Below are positions 26,037 to 33,758 of a DNA stretch of 64,000 nucleotides, piece by piece. The notes beneath the pieces were generated by a model, which saw only the letters and a list, made by a program, of their open reading frames with translations, made no database searches and was not told the DNA's origin. Position 1 is the stretch's first letter. Every line of letters starts with the position of its first letter. Position numbers and translations under genes: made by a program. The stretch lies in assembly GCF_900113905.1 (NCBI RefSeq), contig NZ_FORC01000004.1, positions 1-64,000 on the forward strand. Reading direction: 5' to 3'. Source of the DNA: Phytopseudomonas argentinensis (GTDB lineage Bacteria > Pseudomonadota > Gammaproteobacteria > Pseudomonadales > Pseudomonadaceae).

Positions 26037-27950
26037 ATGCGTCTTTTCAACTTGTCCCTATCGGGACTCTGCGTTGCCCTGGCCGCCTGCCAGAGCAGTG
26101 AGCTGCGCGAGACCGCTGTGATAGCTCCAGCGCTGACGATCAGCAAGACCGTGATCTCCACAGAAAGCACCCAGTGGATGACGCCGCCAACGTTCCTCGC
26201 CGATGCCCAGCGCCTGCAGGTGGCGCGTAGCGGTTTGCAGGTGATCGGTCGCGACGACCAGGTGCTCAGCGAGCTGCCGGGCCGCTTCGAAACCCTCGAT
26301 CACCGCGCTGATGCCCATGGCGTGCTGGTCGCCAGCCTCGACCGCAAGCGCCAGCAGGCGCTGCTGACGCGTTTCGACTCTGCCCAGCAGTGGAGCGCGC
26401 CGCGTTATCTGCCGAAAACCCGTTTCGCCATCGAAGGCCTGTGCCTGTACCGCGACAGTGCGCGCAACGACTTTCTGTTCCTGGTTGGCGAAGAGGGCAT
26501 CGGCGAGCAATGGCTGGTGGCCGAACAGGGTCGCCCGCTGGCTGAACCGCGCCGGGTGCGCACCCTGAGCCTGCCGCCGCAGAGTGGTTTCTGCCAGGTC
26601 GATGACCGCAGCAACAGCCTTTACGTGAACGAAGAAAACGTCGGGCTGTGGCGCTATGACGCCGGCGCCGAAGCGCCGTTGGTGCGTGAGCCGGTCGAGC
26701 TGGTCGCGCCTTTCGGTGCGCTGCGCCAGAACGCCGCCGGCATGGCGGTATCGCCTGATGCACTGCTGCTGCTCGATGCCGGTGCTGGCAACCTGCACCT
26801 GTATCAGCGCAGCACCTCGCAGTGGCAGCGCGCCGGTGTGGTCAGCCTGGCAGGCCTAGATGAGCCGGAGCAGGTCAGCGCCCGCGCGACTGCGGAGGGG
26901 CTCGACCTGCTGCTGGTCGACGACGCAGGCGCACGCAGCGCCTCGTTGAGCTGGACGCCTCGGCGCAGCGAACCACAGCCGAGCATCCCGGTGCTCGCGC
27001 CCCTGGTGCAGACCGATGGCGTGCCCAGCCTTGGCGATGCGGCGGACGACCCGGCGATCTGGATCGACCGCGCGCACCCCGAGCGCAGCCGTGTACTGGG
27101 CACGGACAAGAAAGGCGGCCTGCTCGTCTACGACCTGGCCGGCAAGCAGGTGCAGAACCTGCGCGTCGGTCGGCTGAACAATGTCGACCTGCGCCCCGGC
27201 TTCCAGCTGGGCGAGCGCCAGGTCGATCTGGCCGTGGCCAGCAACCGTGATCACAACAGCCTGCATCTTTTCGCCATCGACCCGGCCAGCGGCGTGCTCG
27301 CCGACATCGGCCAGATCGCCACGCCGCTCAAGGAAATCTACGGCCTGTGTCTGTTCAAGGATCGTCAGGGCGCCATCCATGCCATAGCCAACGACAAGGA
27401 CGGCAGCTTTCTGCAGTACCGCCTGGGCAGCGTGAACGGCAAGGCCAGCGGTCAGCTGGTGCGCCGCTTCAGAACCGAGACCCAGCCTGAAGGCTGCGTT
27501 GCCGATGACCGCAACGAGCGCCTGTACATCGGTGAGGAAGACGTCGCGGTGTGGGCGCTGGATGCGCGCGCCGAGGCGCCGACCACCTTCGATCAGGTGA
27601 TCGCCGTCGGTGGCCCAGTCAAGGACGACATCGAAGGGCTGGCGCTGTACCACGGGGAGCAGCGCGACTACCTGGTGATTTCCAGCCAGGGCAATGACAG
27701 CTACGTGGTGGTCGAGGCGCAGGCGCCGTACCGGCTGCGCGGCAGTTTTCGCATCGGCCTGAACGCCGCGCGGGGTATCGACGGCGCCTCGGAGACCGAC
27801 GGCCTGGACGTCACCTCGGCCAATCTCGGCGGGCCCTGGAGCGCTGGCCTGCTGGTGGTGCAGGACGGTCGCAAGCGCATGCCTGAAGGCAACCAGAACT
27901 ACAAGTACGTGCCCTGGACGGCGGTCGCCGCTGCGCTGGGTCTGGAGTGA
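26037..27950 (+). CDS. Tandem beta-propeller phytase lipoprotein
   Basis: The 637-residue precursor has a lipoprotein signal (CVALAAC, Cys about residue 18) and two phytase-like beta-propeller regions. The C-terminal one (about 320-637) is complete, with ADDPAIWIDRAHPERSRVLG, the NNVDLRPGF strand, ASNRDHNSLHLF, NDKDGSFLQYRL, LYIGEEDVAVWAL and DIEGLALY, the Ca-binding and catalytic acid positions of BPP enzymes. The N-terminal one (about 45-310) keeps IEGLCLYRD, LYVNEENVGLWRYD but lacks DDPAIW, so it is probably non-catalytic. The enzyme cleaves phosphates from Ca-phytate at the cell envelope. ATG 26037 begins the lipoprotein signal. Confidence 0.92.
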   Translation: MRLFNLSLSGLCVALAACQSSELRETAVIAPALTISKTVISTESTQWMTPPTFLADAQRLQVARSGLQVIGRDDQVLSELPGRFETLDHRADAHGVLVASLDRKRQQALLTRFDSAQQWSAPRYLPKTRFAIEGLCLYRDSARNDFLFLVGEEGIGEQWLVAEQGRPLAEPRRVRTLSLPPQSGFCQVDDRSNSLYVNEENVGLWRYDAGAEAPLVREPVELVAPFGALRQNAAGMAVSPDALLLLDAGAGNLHLYQRSTSQWQRAGVVSLAGLDEPEQVSARATAEGLDLLLVDDAGARSASLSWTPRRSEPQPSIPVLAPLVQTDGVPSLGDAADDPAIWIDRAHPERSRVLGTDKKGGLLVYDLAGKQVQNLRVGRLNNVDLRPGFQLGERQVDLAVASNRDHNSLHLFAIDPASGVLADIGQIATPLKEIYGLCLFKDRQGAIHAIANDKDGSFLQYRLGSVNGKASGQLVRRFRTETQPEGCVADDRNERLYIGEEDVAVWALDARAEAPTTFDQVIAVGGPVKDDIEGLALYHGEQRDYLVISSQGNDSYVVVEAQAPYRLRGSFRIGLNAARGIDGASETDGLDVTSANLGGPWSAGLLVVQDGRKRMPEGNQNYKYVPWTAVAAALGLE

Positions 27951-28039
27951 GACGAATGGCGTTGCGCCTGTCATCAGTGCGCAACGTGCTGGTCTTCCAA
28001 TGTGAGCCCTCGGGCTCGAGCAACTGAAGGAAATCCGTG

Positions 28040-28756
28040 ATGCAAAACCAAGCCCACCTCGAACACATGACCGTCTGGGGCCTGATCACCGAAGCCAGCA
28101 TCGTCGTACAGGCGGTAATGCTTTGCCTGGTGCTGGCCTCGCTGGTCAGCTGGTACCTGATTGTCCAGCGCGGCGCCGTGCTGCGACATAGCGAGCAGTT
28201 GGCCAAGGCCTTTCTCAAGCGCTTTCGTACCGACGAGATCGGTGGTCTGTACCGTGAAGGTAGCCAGCAGGATTTGCCGGCCGATGCCGCCTTGCAACGC
28301 ATCTTCCTGGCCGGCTATCAGAGCTTCAGCCAGCTCCAGCCACATGCCGGTAATAGTCCGGAAGCCGTGCTCGACGGTGTCGAGCGCAGCCTGGCGGTGG
28401 CCATCGCCGAGCAGGAAGAACGCCTGGAGAAAGGCCTGCCATTTCTAGCCACGGTCGGCTCCGTGAGCCCCTATATCGGCCTGTTCGGAACCGTGTGGGG
28501 GATTATGAATTCCTTCCTCGGCCTGTCCCAGGTGCAGCAAGCCACGCTGTCCACCGTCGCCCCCGGAATTGCCGAAGCGTTGATCGCCACAGCCATCGGC
28601 CTGTTCGCCGCGATTCCTGCGGTGATGGCCTATAACCGTTTCTCGGCGCGCAGCCAGACGCTGATCGCCCGCTACTACGCTTTCGGAAACGAGTTGCAGG
28701 GGCGCCTGCACCGTCGCCTGAATGGCGCAGTGTCAAGCATGGCCGCGGCAGCCTGA
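28040..28756 (+). CDS. TolQ/ExbB-type proton channel subunit
   Basis: The 238-residue inner-membrane protein has the MotA/TolQ/ExbB architecture: one helix near residues 15-38, a cytoplasmic loop, and two helices near 135-200. The block VGSVSPYIGLFGTVWGIMNS and VAPGIAEALIATAIGLFAAI is closer to TolQ than to ExbB. With the next two genes it forms a proton-driven motor. ATG 28040 follows GAAGGA. As it lies directly behind the phytase gene, it is probably a paralogue dedicated to this receptor, not the housekeeping TolQ of the tol-pal cluster. Confidence 0.9.
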   Translation: MQNQAHLEHMTVWGLITEASIVVQAVMLCLVLASLVSWYLIVQRGAVLRHSEQLAKAFLKRFRTDEIGGLYREGSQQDLPADAALQRIFLAGYQSFSQLQPHAGNSPEAVLDGVERSLAVAIAEQEERLEKGLPFLATVGSVSPYIGLFGTVWGIMNSFLGLSQVQQATLSTVAPGIAEALIATAIGLFAAIPAVMAYNRFSARSQTLIARYYAFGNELQGRLHRRLNGAVSSMAAAA

Positions 28757-28769
28757 GGAGGAGAGCACG

Positions 28770-29213
28770 ATGCTGGTTCGACCTAAGCATAAGCACGGCC
28801 TAAAGGCCGAAATGAACGTGGTGCCCTATATCGACGTGATGCTGGTGCTGCTGGTGATCTTCATGGTCACCGCGCCGATGCTGGTTCAGGGCGTACAGAT
28901 CGAGCTGCCCAAGGTGGCGGCCGAGGCGCTGCCAACGCCAGGTGAGCAACGCATTGTCACCCTGTCGGTGAAAGAGGACGGCAGTTTCTACTGGAATCTG
29001 GGCAGCGAGGTGAACATCGAGGCGCAAACCGACAGCGCAGTGGACAAGGATGAGATGCGCGAGAAGATCGCCGCACTGGTCGCCGCCAGTCCGGATACCC
29101 AGGTGTACGTTCGCGCCGACCAGAACGCCGACTATGCGTCGGTTGTGGCTGGGATCGCCGAGCTGCAGCGTGGCGGTGTCAGCCGCCTGGGCCTGATCAC
29201 CGAGGCGCCCTGA
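28770..29213 (+). CDS. TolR/ExbD-type motor subunit
   Basis: The 147-residue protein has the TolR N-terminus LKAEMNVVPYIDVMLVLLVI with the proton-carrying Asp in the single membrane helix (about residues 14-36), followed by a periplasmic domain (TQVYVRADQNADYASVVAGI). The strong AGGAGGA before ATG 28770 decides the start; the longer frame has no such signal. It lies 13 bases after the TolQ-like gene and 1 base before the TonB gene, a tight operon. Confidence 0.92.
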   Translation: MLVRPKHKHGLKAEMNVVPYIDVMLVLLVIFMVTAPMLVQGVQIELPKVAAEALPTPGEQRIVTLSVKEDGSFYWNLGSEVNIEAQTDSAVDKDEMREKIAALVAASPDTQVYVRADQNADYASVVAGIAELQRGGVSRLGLITEAP

Positions 29214-29214
29214 G

Positions 29215-30036
29215 ATGAACGGTCTGACCCTGGAAACGCCCGTGCCCCGTTTCATCTGGCCGGCCTGGCGTGAACATGGCTTCGCCCTGGGCGTGGCGTT
29301 AGCGCTGCATGCCGGGCTCGCCTACGTACTGCTTAACCTGTCCCACCAGGCGCCGATGCCGGTACCGGTTACCGCGGTGCTCACCACCCAGTTGATCACC
29401 TTGCCTGCGCCCGACGTAGCGCCGGCTGCACCGGTACATGCGGAGCCGCCTGCGCCTGAGCCGATGCCCCTCCCGGTGCAGGAACCTGAGCCTGTGGTCC
29501 AGGCACCGGTTGTGGAGCAGGCCGATCTCGCCTTCAAGCGAGTGGAGCAGGAGCGCCAGGAAAAGGCTCGGCAAGTGCAGCGTGAACGTCAGCAGCGTGA
29601 GCAAAGGTTACGCGATGAACGCCTCGCCCGTGAGCAGCAGCTGCAGGCGCTGAAGGAGCAGCAATTGGCCCAAGCCCGCCAGGCCGAGGCCGAGCGCCTT
29701 GCTGCAGCCGAGCGCCAGGCCGCGGCGAATGCGGCGGCCACCGCCCGCGCCGAGGCCGAAGCTGCCAGCCGCCAGTATCTGCCCATCGCCAAGCAAGCGC
29801 CGGATTATCCCGCGCGCGCCCTGGAGCGAAAGATCGAAGGGGAATGCACGGTCGCCTATACGGTCACCGCCGCTGGCAGGGTGGAAGATCCGCAGGTGGT
29901 GGGCAACTGCCACCCCATGTTCGTCAAACCCTCGCTCGCGGCTGCCAAGACCTTTCGCTACCAGCCCCGGGTCGTCAACGGCCAGGCGGTGGCCGTGGCC
30001 AATGTGAAGAACACCTTCAGTTATCGAATCCAATAA
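29215..30036 (+). CDS. TonB family protein with TolA-like coiled coil
   Basis: The 273-residue protein has a short cytoplasmic start, one membrane helix (about 22-42), a Pro/Glu/Val-rich segment (55-95), a long charged Ala/Gln/Arg/Glu helix typical of TolA domain II (about 100-188: KRVEQERQEKARQVQRERQQ and following) and a TonB C-terminal domain (190-273: PDYPARALERKIEGECTVAY, FRYQPRVVNGQAV). It couples the TolQR-type motor to the outer-membrane receptor. The conserved Cys pair in GECTVAY and VGNCHPM may form a disulfide. The hybrid layout matches its TolQR-type partners. Confidence 0.9.
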   Translation: MNGLTLETPVPRFIWPAWREHGFALGVALALHAGLAYVLLNLSHQAPMPVPVTAVLTTQLITLPAPDVAPAAPVHAEPPAPEPMPLPVQEPEPVVQAPVVEQADLAFKRVEQERQEKARQVQRERQQREQRLRDERLAREQQLQALKEQQLAQARQAEAERLAAAERQAAANAAATARAEAEAASRQYLPIAKQAPDYPARALERKIEGECTVAYTVTAAGRVEDPQVVGNCHPMFVKPSLAAAKTFRYQPRVVNGQAVAVANVKNTFSYRIQ

Positions 30037-30302
30037 GATCCCTAGGCGGTTGGATATGTAAAGACAGCTTTTACCGGCCAAAAGCCGGTTCCGGTTCGTC
30101 TGTTCAAGATGAGCCCGCATCCGATCTTCGAGAACCGCTTTCGGCCAAAAGCGCGCGTTGCAATCGGGTTAGTCATTTAACGCTTCGTTTGAGGTCAGGG
30201 GCGCTATGCCGAGTGAGCAGGAGTCCTCGGAGATAAAAAAGATGCCTCTATTAGCGACTAAGATTTATCAGACGTGATACCTATTAGCCGAAGGAGGCCA
30301 CG

Positions 30303-30752
30303 ATGAGAGAGCCATTAACCAGTGATACGATCGCAACGGTCAAGGCTACGGCGCCTGCCCTGGAGCAGCGAGGCGTAGAAATCACAACGCGCATGTATGA
30401 AAGACTCTTTGTCGACCCCGAGATCAAGGCACTGTTCAACGAGGCTGCGCACATCTCCGGTGAGCAGCCTAAGCGTCTCGCCGCCGCTATCTTGGCGTTT
30501 GCGAAGAATGTGAACAAGGTCGACGTTCTCGAAGGCGCGATCGACAAGATCTGTCATCGCCACGTCGCCACCCATATCAAGCCTGAGCATTACCCTGCAG
30601 TCGCCAATGCGCTACTGCCTGCAATTCGGGACGTGCTTGGCGAAGCGGCTACTGATGAAGTTCTGGCGGCCTGGGGGCAGGCATATTGGTTCCTTGCAGA
30701 CATCATGATCGAGCGCGAGAAGCGCCTTTATAGCCACGCCGAGACAAACTGA
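30303..30752 (+). CDS. Single-domain bacterial haemoglobin (Vitreoscilla type)
   Basis: The 149-residue globin aligns along its length with Vitreoscilla haemoglobin and the globin domain of flavohaemoproteins: Tyr32 (B10, TRMYERLF), Gln55 (E7, GEQPKRLAAA), proximal His87 (F8, DKICHRHVATH) and the end GEAATDEVLAAWGQAYWFLA. No FAD/NAD reductase domain follows, so it relies on another reductase. The likely role is O2 or NO binding and NO detoxification. A partial NsrR-like half-site AAGATGCCTCT at 30239-30249 precedes it, which is suggestive only. It is the last gene before the att repeat. Confidence 0.92.
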   Translation: MREPLTSDTIATVKATAPALEQRGVEITTRMYERLFVDPEIKALFNEAAHISGEQPKRLAAAILAFAKNVNKVDVLEGAIDKICHRHVATHIKPEHYPAVANALLPAIRDVLGEAATDEVLAAWGQAYWFLADIMIEREKRLYSHAETN

Positions 30753-30963
30753 CAGGCGTCCGCCGTCAACGCATTCCTCGCAGCCTAATGCCTTCGGAGG
30801 CATCTAGGCTGGCTTTGACCAGCCAGATATTAAATCGGCATTAACACGCGGCCTGCTCGTCAGCCCCGTTGGTCCTAGAAGCACCCTAGTGCTAAAACGA
30901 TGCTTAAATCCGCCCGGTACTAATAATAAGTAGCTGATATAAAAAGAAAATCAGGTTTATCTC

Positions 30964-30987
30964 GTCCAATCCATCATCGGCGCCACG
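30964..30987. repeat. Attachment-site direct repeat (att, right)
   Basis: This is the exact 24-base copy of 12481-12504. Bases before it differ from the dusA side (CTC against TCA), which places the left limit of the identity here. Downstream similarity continues through AGCGGCGGGACA and then decays, as expected where an element-supplied dusA start meets the original one. Confidence 0.82.
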
Positions 30988-31049
30988 CAAAAGCGGCGGG
31001 ACAAGACAGGGCCTGTGTTGGCGGGAATGGCGGATAATTCTGGGGGCAT
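30964..31049 (-). pseudogene. dusA: Displaced 5' end of dusA
   Basis: Read leftwards from the ATG at 31049, the sequence encodes MPPELSAIPANTGP, then VLSRRFCVAPMMDWT, clearly the first 28-29 codons of a dusA gene. It ends at the att repeat and the frame does not continue as DusA beyond it. This is the original chromosomal start of dusA, cut off when the element recombined into the gene and gave the remaining body a new start at 12566. Confidence 0.85.
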
Positions 31050-31456
31050 TTGCTTAAGTCTGTTCGCTGCTTAACAAGCCGGGTTGCCATTTTTTTGCCT
31101 GAGGCATCAGGACCATGGCAGGTGCATTCATTCGTGGGTGTGGCGGCAAGTGCGCGGAAAATATCCTGGCTGCGCGCCCATACACTCGCGCCGCACACCC
31201 CGGCTGCGGGTTCGGCTACGCCGGCCGTGAAGTTTTATCAAGAAAGCCGGCCCTCGACCGAAATGGTCTGCCGCGTAGGAGCAGCAGCCGGACTCCAGGC
31301 GTCGCGGCTGATCCGCGCGGGGCGCCATGGACCGCAGCGTCACTCGCCCCTGCATTGACCTTGTATTGCCGTTTGTCGAGCGGAGGGCACTTCGCGCAGT
31401 CAGCTTTTACCAAGCTAGTAAGCGCAGACGCTCTGCGCCGAATTGGGAGATCCGCT

Positions 31457-31651
31457 ATGACAGTCGAAGAGAACAACGGCCCGGCAGCACCTTATCAAGG
31501 CCCATCGGTGAACAGCTCTACGCAGGGGCACGGTTCAAAGCAGGAGCAAGACGCCGTCAAATCGGAAGCAGGGCGCGATACTGACTCAGCGTCACCTGCC
31601 GACGATGAGGACGTGACCAATGGCGGACAGGATGGTGCGAAAACCAACTGA
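31457..31651 (+). CDS. Small hydrophilic hypothetical protein
   Basis: This 64-residue frame is followed directly by a terminator and preceded by GGGAG at 31445-31449, so it is probably a real gene. The product is very hydrophilic, rich in Asp, Gly, Ser, Gln and Glu, and looks disordered (GHGSKQEQDAVKSEAGRD, DDEDVTNGGQDGAKTN). I do not recognise a family. Starvation- or desiccation-induced hydrophilic proteins have similar composition, but that is only a resemblance. Confidence 0.6.
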   Translation: MTVEENNGPAAPYQGPSVNSSTQGHGSKQEQDAVKSEAGRDTDSASPADDEDVTNGGQDGAKTN

Positions 31652-31674
31652 TCGCCGCTGCGACCGAACGCTTG

Positions 31675-31702
31675 AAGCCCGGCACCTGCGCTGGGCTTTT
31701 TG
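31675..31702 (+). terminator. Rho-independent terminator after the small hydrophilic gene
   Basis: The stem AAGCCCGGC then GCTGGGCTT (one G-T pair) with a 6-base loop ACCTGC is followed by TTT, 23 bases after the stop codon at 31651. Confidence 0.8.
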
Positions 31703-31811
31703 CATTGTGGGGCCTTGTCCAAGGGGCTTTGCCATTTGCGAACCCGGAACCTTTTGATAGGCAAGGGTAACGAGCGACCTTACATGTCTAGCCTGGTGGC
31801 TCAGCTGCTGG

Positions 31812-32807
31812 TCATTGATAGGTGGCGATATCGTCATCCAGGGCGCTGATACCTTCGATTGTCTCGTCCACCAGTGAATGTCGCAGGTGGCTGACCAGGG
31901 CGCGGGCAGCGGGGGTTATGCTTCGATGAGGATTCATCAGCGCGTAGAGTTTCACTGATACCGGGCGTTCCGCTGGGCAGGCGCAGCGCAATTTGCCCGT
32001 CTGCAAGTCGCCGATGCACCCATGTACGGGCACAAGTGCCAGGCCCAGGCCTGCACGCGCGCCGTTGAGTGCGGCCTGATAGCTGCTCGCATACAAGGCG
32101 GCGCGTTCAGGCGATCGCTCGCCCGCAAGCGATACCCGGTGCCCCTTCCTGGCAGGTGATATCGGTACCAGCAGCTTGTGACTGGCTACCTCCGAAAGGC
32201 GCAGGGGGTTGCCAAGTCGTTCGACAAGCTGCGCAGTACCGACGATCGCTGTCTCCAGTGCGGCAAGCGGTCTGGAAACTACGTCATTACTGTCACCTGG
32301 CACATCGCAGAAGCTGAGCGAGGCATCCAGATGATTGCTCGCCAGGTCGGTCAGATGGTCCGCTTCGGTAATGCGCAGCGCTACATCGGGGTAGGCCTCC
32401 GTGAAGGTGCGCAGGCAGCCATACAGCCAGGGGGAAAGTATCCCCGGTGCCGAAAGATGCAACGGGCCGCGGGGAACGCCGGTTGCTTGCTTGGCGATGT
32501 CTTCCACGGCCTCGGCGGCGTGGAGCATTTCCAGAGCATGCTGGTAGATGCGTGAACCCGTGGGGGTCAGGTGGAGGGCGCCTGGCTTCCTGATGAGCAG
32601 CTGCACCTCCATGCGCTTTTCCAGCTGGATGATGCGTCTGCTCAGATTGGATTTGGCCATGCCTGTACGCTGCGCCGCAGCGGAAAAGCTACCGGCTTGG
32701 ACAACGTGCACCAGCCAGTAGAGATCCGCCAGATTAGCGGCCAACAGTGACGAAGTGGGTGCTGGTTTTCGGGACGAACTGTGGTCGTATGTGGGACGCG
32801 GCATCAT
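31812..32807 (-). CDS. LysR family transcriptional regulator
   Basis: This is a LysR regulator of up to 331 residues: HTH at about 24-85 (LADLYWLVHVVQAGSFSAAA, MAKSNLSRRIIQLEKRM) and an effector domain starting GPLHLSAPGILSPWLYGCLR, close to the CrgA/DsdC-like branch. The first ~22 residues before LAANLADLYW are unusual and the true start may be further in. It is divergent (143 bases) from the response regulator-kinase-receptor operon and could control it. Confidence 0.88.
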   Translation of the reverse strand: MMPRPTYDHSSSRKPAPTSSLLAANLADLYWLVHVVQAGSFSAAAQRTGMAKSNLSRRIIQLEKRMEVQLLIRKPGALHLTPTGSRIYQHALEMLHAAEAVEDIAKQATGVPRGPLHLSAPGILSPWLYGCLRTFTEAYPDVALRITEADHLTDLASNHLDASLSFCDVPGDSNDVVSRPLAALETAIVGTAQLVERLGNPLRLSEVASHKLLVPISPARKGHRVSLAGERSPERAALYASSYQAALNGARAGLGLALVPVHGCIGDLQTGKLRCACPAERPVSVKLYALMNPHRSITPAARALVSHLRHSLVDETIEGISALDDDIATYQ

Positions 32808-32950
32808 GTTTATCTACATGGCTTTGCGTTATCTTAGCGCGCTATCGATGGTGGGCCTTTTGCCGTGGCGGACGACGCTTTTACTTGAAAGGATATGCGG
32901 CGGCCGATGAGGGGCGTCTGCGGGGCCCATGTCGCCTATGGGACGAAATC

Positions 32951-33751
32951 ATGCAGAACAATTTCAATAATGCACCGCATATCCTCGTCATAGACGACTC
33001 TCCAGAGGAGCTGCGTGGCGTCGTAGGTTTGCTGCGCCAGCAGCCCTGGCGTCTTTCGATGGCTAGCGATCCTCGTCAGGGTTACCAGCGTGCACTGGCG
33101 CTCAAGCCTGATCTTATCCTGCTCGACGTGCGCATGCCGGGAATGGATGGCTTCACCCTCTGCCGGCTGTTGCGCGAAGCCCCTGCGACTCATCGAACCC
33201 CGGTGATCTTCCTTACCTCTGCCGGTGCGGTGGAGGAGCGTGTTGAAGGGTTGACCCTGGGCAGCGTGGACTATGTGCTCAAGAGCTGCGACCCCCAGGA
33301 AGTCCTGGCGCGTATCCGTATCCACCTGCAGTTGTCATGGCGCGAGCCCGTATCGAGCGCAAGCGCTGATGAGGGTGAACCTGCGAATCAGGATGAAGTG
33401 TCACTGCGCGTCGCCATGCGGGTGATTACCCAGAACCTGGCGCAAATGCCCGCGCTGGCAGACATCGCCCGCAAGGCAGGCACCCATGAGAAACGCTTGT
33501 CGAGCATTTTTCGCGAACACCTGGGCAGTACCGTATTCGCCTATATCCGCGAAGTCCGGATACGGCGAGGGCAGGAGTTGCTGGCCGACAGTGCGATGGA
33601 TATCCAGGACATCGCTGATCAGGTCGGCTTTCGAAGCGCGTGCAATTTCACCACCGCCTTCCGTGAGCGAGTTGGCATGACGCCGAGCCAGTATCGCCAG
33701 CAGGCGCAGGGTAAAGAAGATGCCCACGCAGCCGGTGAACGCCAGGAATGA
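32951..33751 (+). CDS. Response regulator with AraC-type DNA-binding domain
   Basis: The 266-residue protein has a receiver (residues 10-130: ILVIDDSPEELRGVV, phosphoacceptor Asp in LILLDVRMPGMDGF near 59, VDYVLKSCD) and a C-terminal AraC HTH (about 155-255: LADIARKAGTHEKRLSSIFR, DIQDIADQVGFRSACNFTTA). ATG 32951 starts just before the receiver; the frame extends to 32747 over the divergent promoter and is not used. It is followed by a hybrid histidine kinase after 7 bases and is its expected output partner. Confidence 0.9.
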   Translation: MQNNFNNAPHILVIDDSPEELRGVVGLLRQQPWRLSMASDPRQGYQRALALKPDLILLDVRMPGMDGFTLCRLLREAPATHRTPVIFLTSAGAVEERVEGLTLGSVDYVLKSCDPQEVLARIRIHLQLSWREPVSSASADEGEPANQDEVSLRVAMRVITQNLAQMPALADIARKAGTHEKRLSSIFREHLGSTVFAYIREVRIRRGQELLADSAMDIQDIADQVGFRSACNFTTAFRERVGMTPSQYRQQAQGKEDAHAAGERQE

Positions 33752-33758
33752 TCAGCTG

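Larger units (their letters stand above)
12481..30987. mobile_element. dusA-integrated genomic island (about 18.5 kb)
   Basis: The interval is bounded by the 24-bp dusA repeat on each side. It contains a tyrosine integrase remnant next to the dusA start, the usual position in dusA elements, and ends at a displaced dusA 5' fragment. Cargo: a YciI/MFS/SDR/TIM-barrel operon with its LysR gene, a PAS-GGDEF protein, a phosphatase/GGDEF-like/AraC operon, a TonB-dependent receptor, a phytase, a TolQR-TonB motor and a globin. No replication, conjugation or phage structural genes are seen. With the integrase broken, the island should be immobile unless helped in trans. Its boundaries are inferred from the repeats. 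Confidence 0.75.
30753..31456. other. Island end and former dusA promoter region
   Basis: No intact gene is supported in these 704 bases. They contain an AT-rich run (30880-30960), the 24-bp att repeat (30964-30987), a displaced dusA 5' fragment on the minus strand (to 31049), and TTTATCAAGAAAGCCGG at 31234-31250, shared with the region before the present dusA. A long open frame covering 31115-31651 is read only from 31457. Confidence 0.65.

Noticed and set aside
30073..30089. Terminator after the TonB gene (ACCGGC, CAAAA, GCCGGT)
   Set aside because: The stem is only 6 bp and is followed by TCCGGTTCG with no T-run; it may be a pause hairpin but is not called a terminator.
12481..30987. Prophage
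   Set aside because: Apart from the integrase fragment there are no capsid, tail, lysis, replication or repressor genes; the content is metabolic.
31115..31456. N-terminal extension giving a 178-residue protein ending at 31651
   Set aside because: The extension covers the former dusA upstream region, has no recognisable domain and no ribosome-binding site, while the Met at 31457 has one.
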